A stretch of 64,000 nucleotides of DNA from Apostichopus japonicus. Its lineage: Eukaryota > Echinodermata > Holothuroidea > Aspidochirotida > Stichopodidae. Below are positions 31,784 to 44,118 of this stretch, in pieces. A program made the position numbers and the translations under genes. Below the pieces are notes generated by a model. It saw nothing but the letters and a program-made list of their open reading frames with translations, was not told the origin of the DNA and ran no database searches. Position 1 is the stretch's first letter; the number at the start of each line of letters is the position of its first letter. The stretch covers positions 18,784,898 to 18,848,897 of the forward strand of contig NC_092577.1 in the NCBI RefSeq assembly GCF_037975245.1. Reading direction: 5' to 3'.

Positions 31784-32012
31784 AGGCCATCATTTGCATA
31801 CCTCGCTTCTCATTGGCTGGGGTCCGTATACATACCACATTTCACAAGGCCACGTTGCTACACTCCCAAAAAAAAAAACAGTCTAGCAGCAGAATGTACA
31901 ATGGCTCCCGGGACATCTCTCTACAACTTCCAACCAACAAACCTTGGTAATAAATATGTGCAAAGAAAATGGTTTTTTTAACACATTTTCAAGCCTGCCC
32001 CCGATAGACTAT

Positions 32013-32068
32013 AGTGCCGTTTGGCCGTGACGTTTAGGATCCCGCATGGCGAGTCACCTAAAAGGCAC
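32013..32068 (+). mobile_element. LINE A 3'-terminal fragment, 56 bp
   Basis: AGTGCCGTTTGGCCGTGACG and then the terminal hairpin (CCCGCATGGCGAG) and TCACCTAAAAGGCAC match the last 56 bases of LINE A. ACTAT is repeated on both sides (32008-32012, 32069-32073). This is an extremely 5'-truncated insertion. Confidence 0.72.
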
Positions 32069-32743
32069 ACTATTCCCTACTGTACTGTATTGAGATGGAC
32101 AAAAATATAGCAGACAGATACACACTTTTCATGTGTGAATCAGACATTGTGTTAGCATACAAAGCAATGAATAGCATACAAAGACCAGCAAAAGAAAGAA
32201 AGAGCTAGGCATTGAGTTCCGTTGAGTTTCAAGACCCAGAAAACTGAATCTAGCACGTGTCACACGAGGTCCCCTTCTTCTTACTGTTATGAAATAGTAA
32301 TACTGCCTCTGTGATGTTCCCGAAAAACTCCATCGAGACACCTTACATGCGCCTTATATATTTATCTAGGTGATGGATTCTGTTTTCCCACGATAAGTTT
32401 TAACTATCTTATTGAATCTTGTTACAGGGCCTTTTCCCAAAATAGATTCCATTGTGTCTGTAGAACATTCGAGAAAGTTCTTCTCACGTGGTATGGAAGT
32501 TTCCATAGAAAGGGGTGGACTTCCAAACTCCCAACCAATCAGGGCAGATCAGTGCCAGCGCACTTAATTTTATATCGTTAAGCTAATGTAGGATGAGCAA
32601 GTTATTGGCTGTATAAAAGGCGGCATCTTTCGAATACGTAATTGACGGAGTAAAATCATTGTATTTTTATTTGATTAGAGAAGAGAATCGATAGAGAAGA
32701 AATTATACGGAATCAATAATCAAATCCTATCTCGTCAAATCTT

Positions 32744-34113
32744 TGTCATGTTTCCTTGTTAAGGTATATGAGTTCTTTCGAACAATCAAGTAGAACCCAG
32801 CCGACGTAGAGTATTAACATATAACATGTTATTATTTGCGTTTAGGACGATATGTCCAAGGTTACTTGTTGACACATGGAGGGACAGGGTGACCAATGAC
32901 GAGCAGACGGCATGCTTTAACTTATATATCAATATGCAAATACACAGCTCATTAGCATACATGTTTCGAGTGAAACCGGAAAAGTAATTGTTCCATTTTA
33001 GGGGGCGCTCGTGAAGCAGGCGAGAACAAAATGGCGCTAAACAGAGCGCTGCTGGAGAGAAGGGCGGCAACAAATTAGGCCAAGTTCTGCTATTTCTCCA
33101 GAAAGTTACCGTCGTAAAAGGTAAAATTTGTTAGGTGAGTGTTGTACGATTGTCTTCTTGTATTGGTTTTGCGATATGTACACTGTAGTTTATTGACCCG
33201 TGTAGACACGTTTTCATCTAATTATAGTTTACGTACGCCTTGGGCTATTCACGGCAGATAGGCCCATGTGTTTCATGATTAGCTTGCTTGTAATGGCTGT
33301 CATTCAGCGCTATTTATCGGTTTCTGGTTCTCTCTCTCTGGAATTACCGTTAATTTGATCTCAATATATTACTGATTATTTGTGATTGTAAAGGTGTTTT
33401 CATAAATGAGTATTTAGACCAATCTACGATGATTTTTAACTTGTGAGGGACTTTGCCTATTGATTGTAGTGTTTATTTAAGAAACCTGTTCATTAAAAGC
33501 TTATGTTTACATGAGTTGCTGTTGCATGTATTTATGTTACTGTACATTTGTATTACAGGTTTACCGAAACTATATCGTACTGAACCTTTGTGTGACTGTG
33601 AACCACATCGGTATTCTGAAACTGTCGCTATTCGCATCCGCTCACAGTAGTAAGTTAATTGTATACAGTTCTTTAAGAGGGATTTGCGCTTAATTATGCA
33701 AATGTCTGACAGTCAGGTAAATTTGGTAAGCCCAGTAAGGGCGCCATACAGATTAATGGAAGAAGTTGTATGTTTACTGGTTTGATATCACTGTTGAAGA
33801 ATATGAGGGTTTATGCTAAATTCAGGGGGGTTAAAGCGATATGCTGATTAAATGTTCAAGAAAATCGACGGAAGTCTTTAAGAGCTTTGTTGGACACAAT
33901 CTATTAAGACTACTTACTTGTTCCTTTTTCCCTTTTTCTTTTCCGAATTGAATAAACAGCGATCATTATATCATCCAAACTATATCTATATACGACCGGC
34001 TGTGACTACTTCATTTTGTTCTTTTCTTCGACCCTTCCAATACAGGTGCAGATTATATAACGTAGTGCATCGTTTGCACACGTACATGTGAATGCATATT
34101 CAATTACATTACA
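32744..34113 (-). repeat. E2 3' LTR, split by a solo LTR
   Basis: Removing 32962-34044 leaves a sequence matching the 5' LTR, including TATAAGTTCTTT/TATGAGTTCTTT, 'CAATCAAGTAGAAC.CAG' and 'ACATGTGAATGCATATTCAA'. Compared with the 5' LTR this copy lacks about 30 bases near 32842. Confidence 0.88.
32962..34039 (+). mobile_element. Solo LTR, 1,078 bp, inside E2 3' LTR
   Basis: The piece missing from the other E2 LTR starts TGTTTCGAG and ends CCCTTCCA (TG...CA). It is flanked by the 5-bp duplication ATACA (32957-32961 and 34040-34044). No internal region or second LTR is present, so this is a solo LTR left by recombination. The polyadenylation signal AATAAA near 33950 suggests plus orientation. 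It contains exon-like splice motifs (TTAG|GTGAGT near 33133, TATTACAG near 33556). The parent element is not in the window. Confidence 0.8.
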
Positions 34114-34235
34114 TCCCCCTTTCTTTAATAAGTTGGGAGTCTTAGGTAGGCTACAATTCAATTAAACTTTCTTAATAATTACAAGGGCTTTGTGTAAGTC
34201 TGGTAGTATTTCGCGACAATAGTAAGTTCTCAAAA

Positions 34236-35129
34236 TTATAAATCGAACATTATTCTCTTCTTTACTCTCCGACCAGACCTAGTAACATAAACATCTTCTT
34301 GTGGGTCTGGACCTTGTGGTTCTGGTGCCAGAATATTTTCTATTTCTGAACTGGGGTCAGAGTTATCGGTTATAATCTCTGACTGGGGTAGAACCTTTTC
34401 CCCTTCCTTTAAATGTTTCCTATTCCTCCTGAGGATTCCGCCCGAGTCGGTTTGAATTTCATACGATCGTGGAACCAACGGACTCAAAGGTTTTGCTGTT
34501 TTATCATGATAGAATTTCTGTGTGTCTTGCCTATCCTGCATACGCTCAAGAATTGAATCACGATCAACATTCTTATTTTGTTCTCTGACAGGAAGATTAG
34601 ATTTCACCTTACGATTGAGCAGTAATTCTGCTGGAGACGGTATTTTACTGTCTACAAGCGTTGCTCTAAGACACAATAAGGCTAGATAAACATCTGTATT
34701 TGTCTGATTTGCCTTGACCATCGTGTTTTTGACGATTTCGACTTGTCTCTCTATGAAACTATTAGACTGAGGATACCTACGACTCGAGGTAATATGACTA
34801 AAATTACATTGTTTTGCAAAATCCTTAAAGCTTTGGCTTGAGTATTGACTTCCATTGTCTGATACTAGCTTTTCAGGTATACCATATTCTGAAAACACAC
34901 TTTTGCACATATGAATTACTGTATTACTAGTAGATTTGCCTTTAGGTATGGACTTAACAATAAAGAATTTAGAATAGTAGTCAGCAAGTAATAGGTACTC
35001 ATTTCCACTAACATAAAACAAGTCTGTCCCAATCACTTGCCACGGTCTAGTTGGGAGTTCTGGTTGTTCTAGTGGTTCTGAGGCCTGGGAATTACCATGT
35101 TCCTGGCAATGAACACACACTCTAACCAT
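34236..35129 (-). pseudogene. pol: E2 integrase, C-terminal part
   Basis: Open for 297 codons: the last cysteine pair of the HHCC finger (CVHCQEHG), then a DDE core with WQVIGTDLFYV, LVSDNGSQY and QSNSFIERQVE, then a C-terminal region with FYHDKTAKPL and RSYEIQTDSGGILRRNRKHL, ending TRSGRRVKKRIMFDL. All three catalytic residues are visible. The first residues of the finger (HTGHQG) lie on the other side of LINE D near 38120. Confidence 0.88.
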
Positions 35130-38110
35130 CTCCTCGATATCCTTATTGACATTAACCCATTAACATTAACCATTGACATTAACATTTATAGAGGGGGTGG
35201 GTATGGTCCTTCCATACCGCTTCCAGTTTGGACTCGAGAAGGCTGTGGTAGACCGAGTCAATGGAAGGCAAGGGTTCCCCGACTACTCTCTCTGCTTTCT
35301 TAATGATGCTATTAATACGATCTATTTCATGTTTGTTTACATTCCCACCCCAGCAAACCAAGCTATAACGCCAAACCCCGCTAATGGTACAATTATAAAA
35401 CATTTCAAGGATGTCATGACGAACATTAAAATTCGACATCTTACGGAGGCAGTACAATCTAGAATTCAACTTTTTAACCAATATATCAATATGATCTCCC
35501 CATGCCAAGTGATCATTCAGCACTACCCCAAGATACTTATATGACGTAACACGATCAATTACACTTCCTTTGACAACAACAGGGGGTGGAGGATTAGTAT
35601 TGTGACGAAAATCAATAATCATTTCTTTGGTCTTAGCAACATTTAATTGGAGGAAGTTAAGGTCACAGTAGTTCACAAAAGACTGAATTTGACGTAAATA
35701 CGCTTCATCACCATTACCATTGACTAAGCCAATCATGGCAGTATCGTCAGCAAACTTGATGAGTGAGCAACCTTGTTCTAATGACCTGGCATCGTACGTA
35801 TAAAGTGTGAATAGGAACGGTGCTAGAACTGTTCCCTGGGGTGCCCCTGTATTTGAAAGAATAACATCGGATAGACACGAATGGCTGAGTTTCACCAACT
35901 GAGTTCTGTTAGTTAAATAGTTTAAAATCCAGTGAATAAAACCACCGGAAACGTCCATATTCTTAAGTTTACTGACTAAAATATGTGGTTGGATAGTGTT
36001 GAAAGCAGACGAAAAGTCGAAAAATGTCACACGGGCAAAATGTCCTCGGCAAGAATGTTCTAAATGAGAATATAGTTTATGGAGGATCAAAAGAATGGCA
36101 TCTTCACAACTTCGATCTGATTGGTATGCAAACTGGAAAGGATCTAAAAATGGAGTTACGAATGGTCTAAAGCGTTCTAAAAATATACGTTCACAAACTT
36201 TCATGGGCACAGCAGTGAGGGCAACAGGACGTAAGTCATTCAAACATGATATTGCACTGGTCTTAGGTACTGGTATGATACATGATTGCTTCCATAAGTT
36301 AGGTATAACACGGGTTGTGAAAGATTGATTGAAAATATACGTTAAAATGTTCGAAAGTTGTATTGCACATTGTTTTAAGACCCGCGGGGAGAGCTTGTCT
36401 GGTCCGGCAGCTTTCGATGAGTGAAGTCTTGACAAATGACGACGAACCTCATCTTCAGTAACCGTGATGTCACAGTCAGAATTTGCGAACTGCTGTTGAA
36501 AATCGTCGTGTTCAGCTGAAAAATCCTGTCGTTCGAAACGATTATAAAAGCAATTCAGTTCGTTCGCATAGTCTTCATCCACTCTGGGTAATAGGCAAGA
36601 TTTTGGTTTATTGTTGTAACCACTCATCAAGCGCACGCCTTCCCAGACGCGCTTCATGTTGCCACCAGTAAAATGCCCTTCAACTTTGTCCTTGTACGCT
36701 GCCCTCTCCTCGCGAATAATCCTTTTCAGTTTAGACCGGATTTTCTTCAATCCCTCATGATCTCCTTTACCGAAGAGCCCTTTCTTCCTATTGATGACGT
36801 CCTTTACCCGTTTCGTAATCCAAGGTTTGTTGTTAGGATAAACTTTAATCTGCTTTGTTGGAATTGTAAGTTCAACACAAAAATTTATGTAATCGCTTAC
36901 TGTTTCCGTCAATTCATCCAAGTCCCCGGCAGCGTCTATAAAGGCATTCCAATCAGTAGCATCCAGTTCAGCTCTAAGATGTTCTAAGCTGTCTTCGTTC
37001 CATTGTTGAACAGTCACGGTCGACGGTTTCTGCCTCTGAACAATAGGTCTGTACTTGGGTAGTAAGTTGATGAGGTTATGATCGGCATTACCAAGGGCTG
37101 GCAATTGAATGGAGTTGTAGGCATCCTTTACGTTTGAATAGAGCAAATCCAGGGTAGCAGTAGCTCGTGTTGTGCAAGTCACATGTTGATAGTAGTGCAC
37201 ATTACTTTTCCGGAGGCTACAATGATTGAAATCCCCATTGACGATGAATAATGCGTCGGGAGATGCCGTTTCCAATTCATGTATCACGTCACACAGTTCC
37301 AAAGCAGCCAGTTTCGCAGCACTCCGATGAGGAACATAAACAGTACAATGACATGGGAGAACTCCCTGGGTAAATAGTACGGCCTCAAACTGACTGTCAG
37401 AATCTCAACGTTTGTAGAACATGAATGATGCTTGATGGTTGCATGGTTGGGATGGCACCAATTCTCGTTGACATATAAGCATACACCTCCCCCTTTCTCC
37501 TTCCCCGAATCAGTAGTCCGATCACCTCGCATTAACTTGAATCCATTGACTGATACATGAGCGTCATTATGATGTTCAGTAAGCCAGGTCTCCGTGAATG
37601 ACATGAGACTAGCATTCCGAAATTCATTTAGGTAGTTTACATTGGCACATAGCTCGTCGATCTTATTGCTCAGGGATTGAACGTTACCCATAATAATAGT
37701 TGGTAAAAAAGGCTTACATTTCTGTCTACGTATCCGTCTTTTAACACCTCCCGGTTTTCCTCGTTTCCTTTTCTTGATTTCTTTCGGAATGTCCGCATAG
37801 TTGGTTAGGCTAGGTGATCCAGTGTGTAGGCCTACACGCTTCACATTACGTAGGGCATGTAGCTGGGCTGGAGAATAGTACAGCCTAGACGCTGATATAA
37901 ACACATCGTTTTCTCCCAAACCGAAACACGTCGTCACCAAAAGAAATACTAATCCAAACGTTAGAACCTTTGATTCCATGTTCAGTAATGTTCCATGAAC
38001 TTCTAGTGTAGAACGAGTGTCGAAAAAAGTAGAAATTTCAAGAGCTTGAGCGAGTTGCGTCGCCACTAGGGTAGCGCCACCATAAGAAAGAGCTGTAAGC
38101 TGACATTTTA
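35130..38110 (-). mobile_element. LINE D: Rex1/CR1-like LINE inside E2 integrase
   Basis: The insertion is between GVVKCQ of the E2 integrase finger (near 38105) and KDIEEMVRVCVHC (near 35135). A short AATGTCA repeat near both ends may be the target duplication. A dozen or so finger residues expected between them are missing, so a small target deletion accompanied insertion. At the 3' end ORF2 stops at HTHPLYK and a short irregular repeat of TTAATG/TCAATG units follows, without a usual UTR. The ORF is described separately. Confidence 0.8.
35179..37980 (-). pseudogene. ORF2: LINE D ORF2 (endonuclease + RT), one frameshift
   Basis: From ATG 37980: a hydrophobic opening (MESKVLTFGLVFLLVTTCFG), a basic segment (KKRKRGKPGGVKRRIRRQK), then an APE-type endonuclease with MGNVQSLSNKIDELCAN, SFTETWL, GGVCLYVNE and YLPREFSHVIV. 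A frameshift near 37345 follows, then VNGDFNHC and LGNADHN. RT has SSKAAGPDKLSPRVLK, RPVALTAVPMKVCER, DFSSAFNTIQP, NTGAPQGTVLAPFLF and the active site FADD, then YKYLGVVLNDHLAWGDHI. The pattern is that of Rex1/CR1-group LINEs of fish and invertebrates. Only the one shift is seen in about 930 codons, so it is fairly young. It is truncated at its C-terminus. Confidence 0.85.
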
Positions 38111-39377
38111 CAACTCCTTGGTGCCCAGTATGAATTTTTTCAACTATTTCAGACTGCATGGTTGGTGGAATAATTATTTTGTCACCTTTCATGATAAGAC
38201 CATTCTCGATCGTAAGTTCATCTCTCAGTGACCAGTATTTATGGATCAGTTTTGGGACTTCACGGCGCTTTGCAGGCCACCCACTTAATATAACGTCTTT
38301 CAAGACGTTCAACTCTGGGTCTGCCTTAGTTTCACTATAAAGTGCCGTAATTTTCTCATCAGAGAATTCAACTAAGTTAACAGTAACATGTTGTTTTTCT
38401 ACTGGACCTTCCTCTAGTGGACTGAACCTAGACAGTGCACCAGCTATAAGCATGTCCTTTCCAGGTTTAAACTGAATCTTCATGTCATAACCTTGTAATC
38501 TTAATAATAACCTCTGTAACCTAGGTGGTGCTGCACCTAAGTTCTTCAGTTTTATCATTTCAAGTGGCTTTGTGGTCACTTTTGACAATGAAAGATTTCC
38601 CATAAATATAGGTGCGAAACCTCCTTTCTTCGGTTCTAGTTAGGGCTTTTGATGCAAAATAAACTGGTTTAGAATCTTGCAATAACACATTAATTCCTTT
38701 CATGGATGCATCCACTTCAATGACACTTTCCTTATTGGGATCTAAATATGCCAAAATTACTTGCTTTCTAATTAGTTCCTTTATCTGGTTAAAGGATTGT
38801 TTATGGAAGTTTGTCCAATGGAACTCCGTGTCGGCCTTCAGTAAGGACCTTAATGGTGAAGAGCAAGTGGAAAGGTTTGGAACAAATGGTGACATGTACG
38901 TGGCTATTCCCATAAATTCTTGAAGCTCTTTCTTGTTACTTGGGGCTTCAATTTTTCTATAGCCTTAACCTTTTCAGGGTCTGGGTGCACACCTTGTGAG
39001 TCATAAATTGATGCAAAAAATTTAATACTTGGCTTCTTGATTTCACACTTCTCGTAATTGAACACAAGTCCCTTCTCTCTTGCCACTTTCATGAGCCTTT
39101 GGAGGTTTTGATCGTGTTCCTCCTCTGTTTTGCCATACACACCTATGTCATCAGAAATTCCAAACGTTCCTGGACATTGATCCATCTTTGCCTGGAATAT
39201 GTCCTGACTGACAGACAAGCTGAATGGCAGTCTTTTAAACCTATACCGTCCAAAAGGACTATTAAAAGTGGTTAGGAAACTGGATTCTTTATCCAACATG
39301 ATAGACCAATACCCATGTCTAGCATCCAATTTGGAGAATACGGTACTGTGTGCAAGCCTATGAGTAATTTCCTCCAA
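38110..39377 (-). pseudogene. pol: E2 RT, RNase H and integrase finger, broken
   Basis: 38904-39377 carries RT motifs FSKLDARHGYWSIML, FKRLPFSLSVSQDIFQ and the active site ISDD, then KCEIKKPSIKFFA. 38560-38913 carries the connection and RNase H start (PNKESVIEVDAS). 38110-38603 carries the RNase H end (VKSDHKAT/KPLE..), RLQGYDMKIQFKPGKDMLIA and the integrase finger start HTGHQGVVK. Frame changes separate the blocks. The SDDIGVYGKTEEEHD pattern matches a Gypsy lineage common in corals, molluscs and echinoderms. Confidence 0.82.
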
Positions 39378-39508
39378 TGTTGAAGTTTAATGGTGAGTAC
39401 GCTTAATGGCAGTTTAAGTCTTTGGGGTCTAGGCATACACGCCACTTCCCATTGGCTTTTTGGGAGTACACTACACTAGAGACCCAATCAGTTGGCTCTG
39501 TTACAGAT

Positions 39509-40943
39509 TCAATTACACCTAGTGTCATCTAATTCTTTCTTGACATCATCTATTATTTGTATTGGACATCTACGAGCAGCATGAATTACTGGTGAAACCA
39601 CTGTGTTTATAACAATATGGTAGTTCCCTTCTAATTTGCCAATCCCTTCAAATCTATCAGGGTATAACTTTCTTAAGTCATCTGCAGTGTCAATTTTAGT
39701 GGTGTCAACAGACACTCCACAATGCAAGGTAACTAACTTCAATAATAGGGACGAGTTCAATCCCAAAATAGCTGCACCTTTGACATCAGCAACATAAAAT
39801 TAACTTTGTATAGTTATATTACGAAACTTGCACTTTAAGGTATGAGTACCAAAATGACGTATGACGCTATCATTGTAAGCCATGACATGACCATGGTTTC
39901 GATAGGTTTAGTAGATCCGGGCAGTGGATTACCACTGTTATCAATACAATGAGGATATATTTGTCTAAATATACGCAACGGCAATACATATCCTTCGGCA
40001 CCAGTATCAAGTTTGCCTTTTAGTGTGGTTGGCTGATGACCTATAGCTATGTTCAGGTTGACAACAGCTTGATTATCAGCTATTTTCTGAGGACCATTTA
40101 TATTGTAAATATATACTGAATCAAAAGAAAGGTTACGAGAATCACTCTGGTTTACATGTGGATTTGTCAAACCGTTTACATGTCGCTCATCTTGGAGCTT
40201 ACGAGGTTTAAAACTGCCTCTTCCCCTTTTTCGATGATCACCCTTCCCATTACGTTTCTTTTGTCTACACACGGGTTCCCAATGGTTTGGCTTTCCACAA
40301 TAATTACTATTTGTCCCTTCGGCCGGACACTTCCCCCTGTGTGGATAATTTAGTCCACACCTAACACACTTCTGGGTATTTCCAGGATGGACATTGGTAC
40401 GACCCTTGTGCACATACTCTACAGAGATAGAGGGTACATTTAATGCTTCCATGTTTCCTTGTAGCCTCAAAGGTTCTTGCTAACAGAATTTGCTGCACCT
40501 TCGTGTGTGATGTGCCAATTATTAGCTGTTCAATCAGTCTAATTTCAAGCTCAGTTGGATTAAATTTACATTTACTACCCTGGATTCGGCAGCGGGTTAT
40601 GAATTCATCAACATTTTCAGAAGGCATTTGTCTGAATCTTTGAAGTTGGAACCTGCTTAGCCGATAATTTGTCTTGGGTTCAGTGTTTCGCAAACAACTT
40701 GAAAATTTCATCACAACTTTCACGTTGTGTGTCTGTAACATTCCATGTACCAAAAATGTTAATGCCCTGCTGGCCCAACCACAATAGTACATATGTGACT
40801 TGTGTGTTGCCTGATTTAGCAGATTGTGCCATGGGGCCATCAAACATTAGGCGACAATGCTTTTTGAAATTTGGAAATGATGTTGGTAAGTCACTTGATT
40901 TCCAATCAAATGTTGGTGGAGACACAACATACGAATCCCCCAT
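39509..40943 (-). pseudogene. gag: E2 Gag and protease, broken
   Basis: Gag begins at ATG 40943 (MGDSYVVSPPTFDW). It continues across at least two frameshifts through FQLQRFRQMPSENVDEFITR and CVRCGLNYPHRGKC (CCHC-like knuckle), with a second cysteine cluster NYCGKPNHWEPVC. The protease has KLDTGAEGYVLP near 39990. 39509-39766 carries the protease end and RT start (RKLYPDRFEGIGKLEGNYHI). Order and motifs are those of a Ty3/Gypsy element. Confidence 0.8.
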
Positions 40944-41751
40944 TTTGGTAACAACGTATTTGGATACTAACAACTAGATTAGAATTTCACAATTTCCAGC
41001 ACACTAGCAGTAGCACTATACAATATACATTACTACAACTTACAAGCTTAGGCTACCTTGTACGAGCTTGGCTTAATGTTACGTAAAACTCACCAGGTTT
41101 GTTTACCAGGTATTCAACAATATAGTACATGAAACAAATTTACGAGTCATACAAACTCGTCTTAGTTCATGGAGAGTATCTGTTGGGAACTCCGTCAGTT
41201 CAGGTCACCAGACAGCAAGTAGACTGGACCAGAAACAAGTTTTGCACCTTGTACAGCACACTGCATACGGGATATCACAACACTTTCAACGTTTGGAATC
41301 TGGAAGACCTTCCAATGACGAGCCCAGAACTGTAGTAGCCAATTCCGCTAAAGATATATGCTGCGCTCTCCTCACAGACGGTACATCGTTGCCTGTTCGT
41401 ACATCGTATTTAGTAATAATGCGTGGACGTGCTCCTGCATCGCATATAAGCCACAGGCAATGGTCTGGAATGTTGATTGTTCTTTAGGCTGATGTTATAC
41501 ACCTAGCACAATACAAGTACTAATTGGAATAAATAGCATGACTTCTAGATTCTGATGGTATGCCAGTACTGTTGTTTAACGTAGTATATGGCAAGCTTCC
41601 ACTGATGAAGTAAATATAAGTCCGGTCGAACTGAATGTAACTGAAATGACGGTTTTTGTTACACGTCCGTCTCGTGGCTTACACCCTGTCTTCCCAGCAG
41701 CGGACTCGAAGACTTTCATGCCTTAGCGACTGTCTATATCTATGGACTGCT

Positions 41752-41769
41752 TTCCATTCGCTGCCACCA
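41752..41769 (-). promoter_or_regulatory. E2 primer-binding site
   Basis: On the minus strand TGGTGGCAGCGAATGGAA follows the LTR terminus ...GACA without a gap. Starting with TGG, the complement of the tRNA CCA end, it is a conventional tRNA primer site, unlike E1. I cannot name the tRNA from memory with certainty. Confidence 0.7.
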
Positions 41770-42090
41770 TGTCATGTTTCCTTGTTTAGGTATATAAGTT
41801 CTTTGAAACAATCAAGTAGAACACAGTCGACGTAGAGTATTAACATATCACATGATATTATTATTTGCGTTACATCATGCTATGCTGTACAGGACAGATA
41901 TATAGGACGACATGTCCAAGGTTACTTGTTGACAGATGGAGAGACAGGGTGAACAAGGACGAGCAGACGGCATGCTTAAACTTATATATCAAGACGCAAA
42001 TACACAGCTCATAAGCATACAGGTGCAGATTATATAACGTAGTGCATCGTATGCACACGTACATGTGAATGCATATTCAATAACATTACA
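41770..42090 (-). repeat. E2 5' LTR
   Basis: It is 321 bp, starts TGTAATGTTATTG and ends AAACATGACA on the minus strand. It matches the two halves of the split 3' LTR, with some base changes and an extra segment of about 30 bases near 41870-41905. The divergence is clearly more than between the E1 LTRs, so E2 is older. Confidence 0.88.
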
Positions 42091-42713
42091 ATCTTCCGTT
42101 CGAGACGTCTCCTGAAGAAGCATAAATACGGCATCAAGATAACCCAGTAACTTTCTTTCGCGAGTCCCGATATAGTATTACTATCGGAGGAGCCGGGCTC
42201 GATATAATATTACATGGTGGAGATCGGTTGCTTTCTTCAGGAGCAAAACGGTAAGGTAGCTTTTCACAACTTTCGTTCGTTACGTTCAATAACGAACAGG
42301 AGATCTTTTGGCCCGAAGACCTAACGAGGAACACAACGCATGATCACGACATAGCCTAACAGACACAATCTGCGATGGAAGTCAGCCTATACTAGCCTAA
42401 GTCTGTACACAGGATGCCGGAACCACTGATCTGTACACTAACGTTAATTAACCCAGCATGCAGTTCGCGTTTGAACATTCGCGCAACTAGTACATAGCAT
42501 ACTACAGCTCTAAACATCAGAACTGAACATTTTAGCAATCTAAGCCTAGGCTCTACCCGATGTCAACGACGAACGAATTTGCAGTATACGAGATGTAGGC
42601 CTACCTGCTACTACTAGCCGAGGGACTTCAATCATCGTTTGCAGTACCAATACCAGTTCTTAGTTAAAGTTAAGGGTGAGTGAAATCATGCCAATTTGTA
42701 TCCCAATACCCCC

Positions 42714-42873
42714 TGGAGTCAAGTGGGACCCGATATAGGACGTCAAGTGGGACCTATCTATGATAGGACGTCATGTGGGACCCGACATAGGACGTGGGTG
42801 GGACCTATGATAGGACGTTTGTCATGTGGGACCCCATATAGGACACTTTAGCATTTGTGACCTATGATAGGAT
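42714..42873. repeat. Short irregular minisatellite
   Basis: Repeated words 'GTGGGACC', 'TATAGGAC(GT)' and 'CCTATGATAGGACGT' alternate about six times with unit lengths of roughly 26-50 bases. Non-coding. Confidence 0.65.
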
Positions 42874-43875
42874 TATAGGTTGACAAGTAAGACATGTGTG
42901 AGTTAAACACAAGGTCAAAATCAGAACAAAAGCGATATGTTGTACATTTTTTTTATTTTTTTATTCGAGAACAACACGGCATCACATCAACCAAGAAAAT
43001 AAAATCAACCAAGAAAATATGGGTGCTTAAGTCATACATGTAAAAACAATAATGATATCGATACTTCATCACTACTTTGGTTATCGTTTAACCATAACGG
43101 TGAGGAGACGGTAGGAAACCCGTTCCGACGAAACTTAATTGTTACAGTGTAAAACACCAACGCATGTGAATAGTACACAGTATTGAACAAAGGGATAAGT
43201 CAATAGTGGCTTTAGTGACAATAACAATAGCGACTCGTCCGTTAGGTAGGATATCGATCGATTTCTGTTTCAGGCAAACAATTACTAACCCCTAAGATCA
43301 TCGTCCGTTAGCTATATTCGCGCTCAGTACACAATGAAACTCAGTGTTCTCCTTTGGGGTCTTCACCTATCCGTTAGGATTTTGCGCGGTAATGTAGCGG
43401 GGACTGAGTTTCCCAAAAAATAGTACATAATTATATACAAACACGCTAGCTACATATGAGAAAAACACGGTGATGAATATTGAAAGGTATCCAACATTTG
43501 CTATGCATGCAGCACGACACTTTTCCAAACTTGTTAAAGTCAAAATAGATTTTTCCTAAAAGTTTCACTTGATCTGAAACGTTAGCACCAAACAGTTCAT
43601 GAAACGTCATTTTGTAAATAATTAAATTAAATAAAATGTATGTCAATTGTAGAAAACACTTCATTTAAAATAAAGTTATAAGAAGACTAAAATTCATTGC
43701 AATGTAAAAGTTCAAGTAGAAACATTCTTTTAACAAGCTAACCAATAAAAATGTTCATTTCATTCGGAAACAAACGGTGCATAGACAGTTTTATATATTA
43801 AACAAATATAAAGTATATACGAAAAAAGGTTTACAACCATTTGAGTGCTTTACAACAACACTTTTCACATATTTT

Positions 43876-44118
43876 GAAACTGAAAACACGTTTGCAATTA
43901 ACAGTTCACCTTTATTTGTAAATAAAAATGTGCAAAAAGATTTTATCGCATATTTTGAAACTGAAAACACGTTTGCAATTAACAGTTCACCCATATTTGT
44001 AAATGACAATTTACAAAAAGATTTTATCACATATTTTTAAACTGAAAATACGTTTGCAATTAACAGTTCACCCTTATTTGTAAATAAAAATTTAGAAAAA
44101 GATTTTAGCTGCAACATT
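43876..44118 (+). repeat. 81-bp tandem repeat, three units
   Basis: GAAACTGAAAACACGTTTGC starts units near 43876, 43957 and (slightly changed) 44038, each followed by AATTAACAGTTCACC and TTTGTAAAT. The period is 81 bases, a multiple of three, and the first two units are open on both strands. There is no sign that the frame is a real protein. Confidence 0.8.

Larger units (their letters stand above)
32739..42095 (-). mobile_element. E2: Ty3/Gypsy LTR retrotransposon, decayed
   Basis: The LTRs lie at 41770-42090 (5' in element orientation) and 32744-34113 (3'), and the 5-bp duplication ATCTT stands directly outside (32739-32743 and 42091-42095). The LTRs start TGTAATGT and end CATGACA. The primer-binding site TGGTGGCAGCGAATGG follows the 5' LTR with no gap, and a polypurine tract AAAGAAAGGGGGA stands directly before the 3' LTR. 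The coding part runs from 40943 to 34236 with several breaks. A solo LTR sits in the 3' LTR and LINE D sits in integrase. Confidence 0.9.

Noticed and set aside
32129-32341. Possible LINE C-terminal coding remnant on the minus strand
   Set aside because: The composition is suggestive (RRRGPRVTRARFSF) but no motif is firm enough to call.
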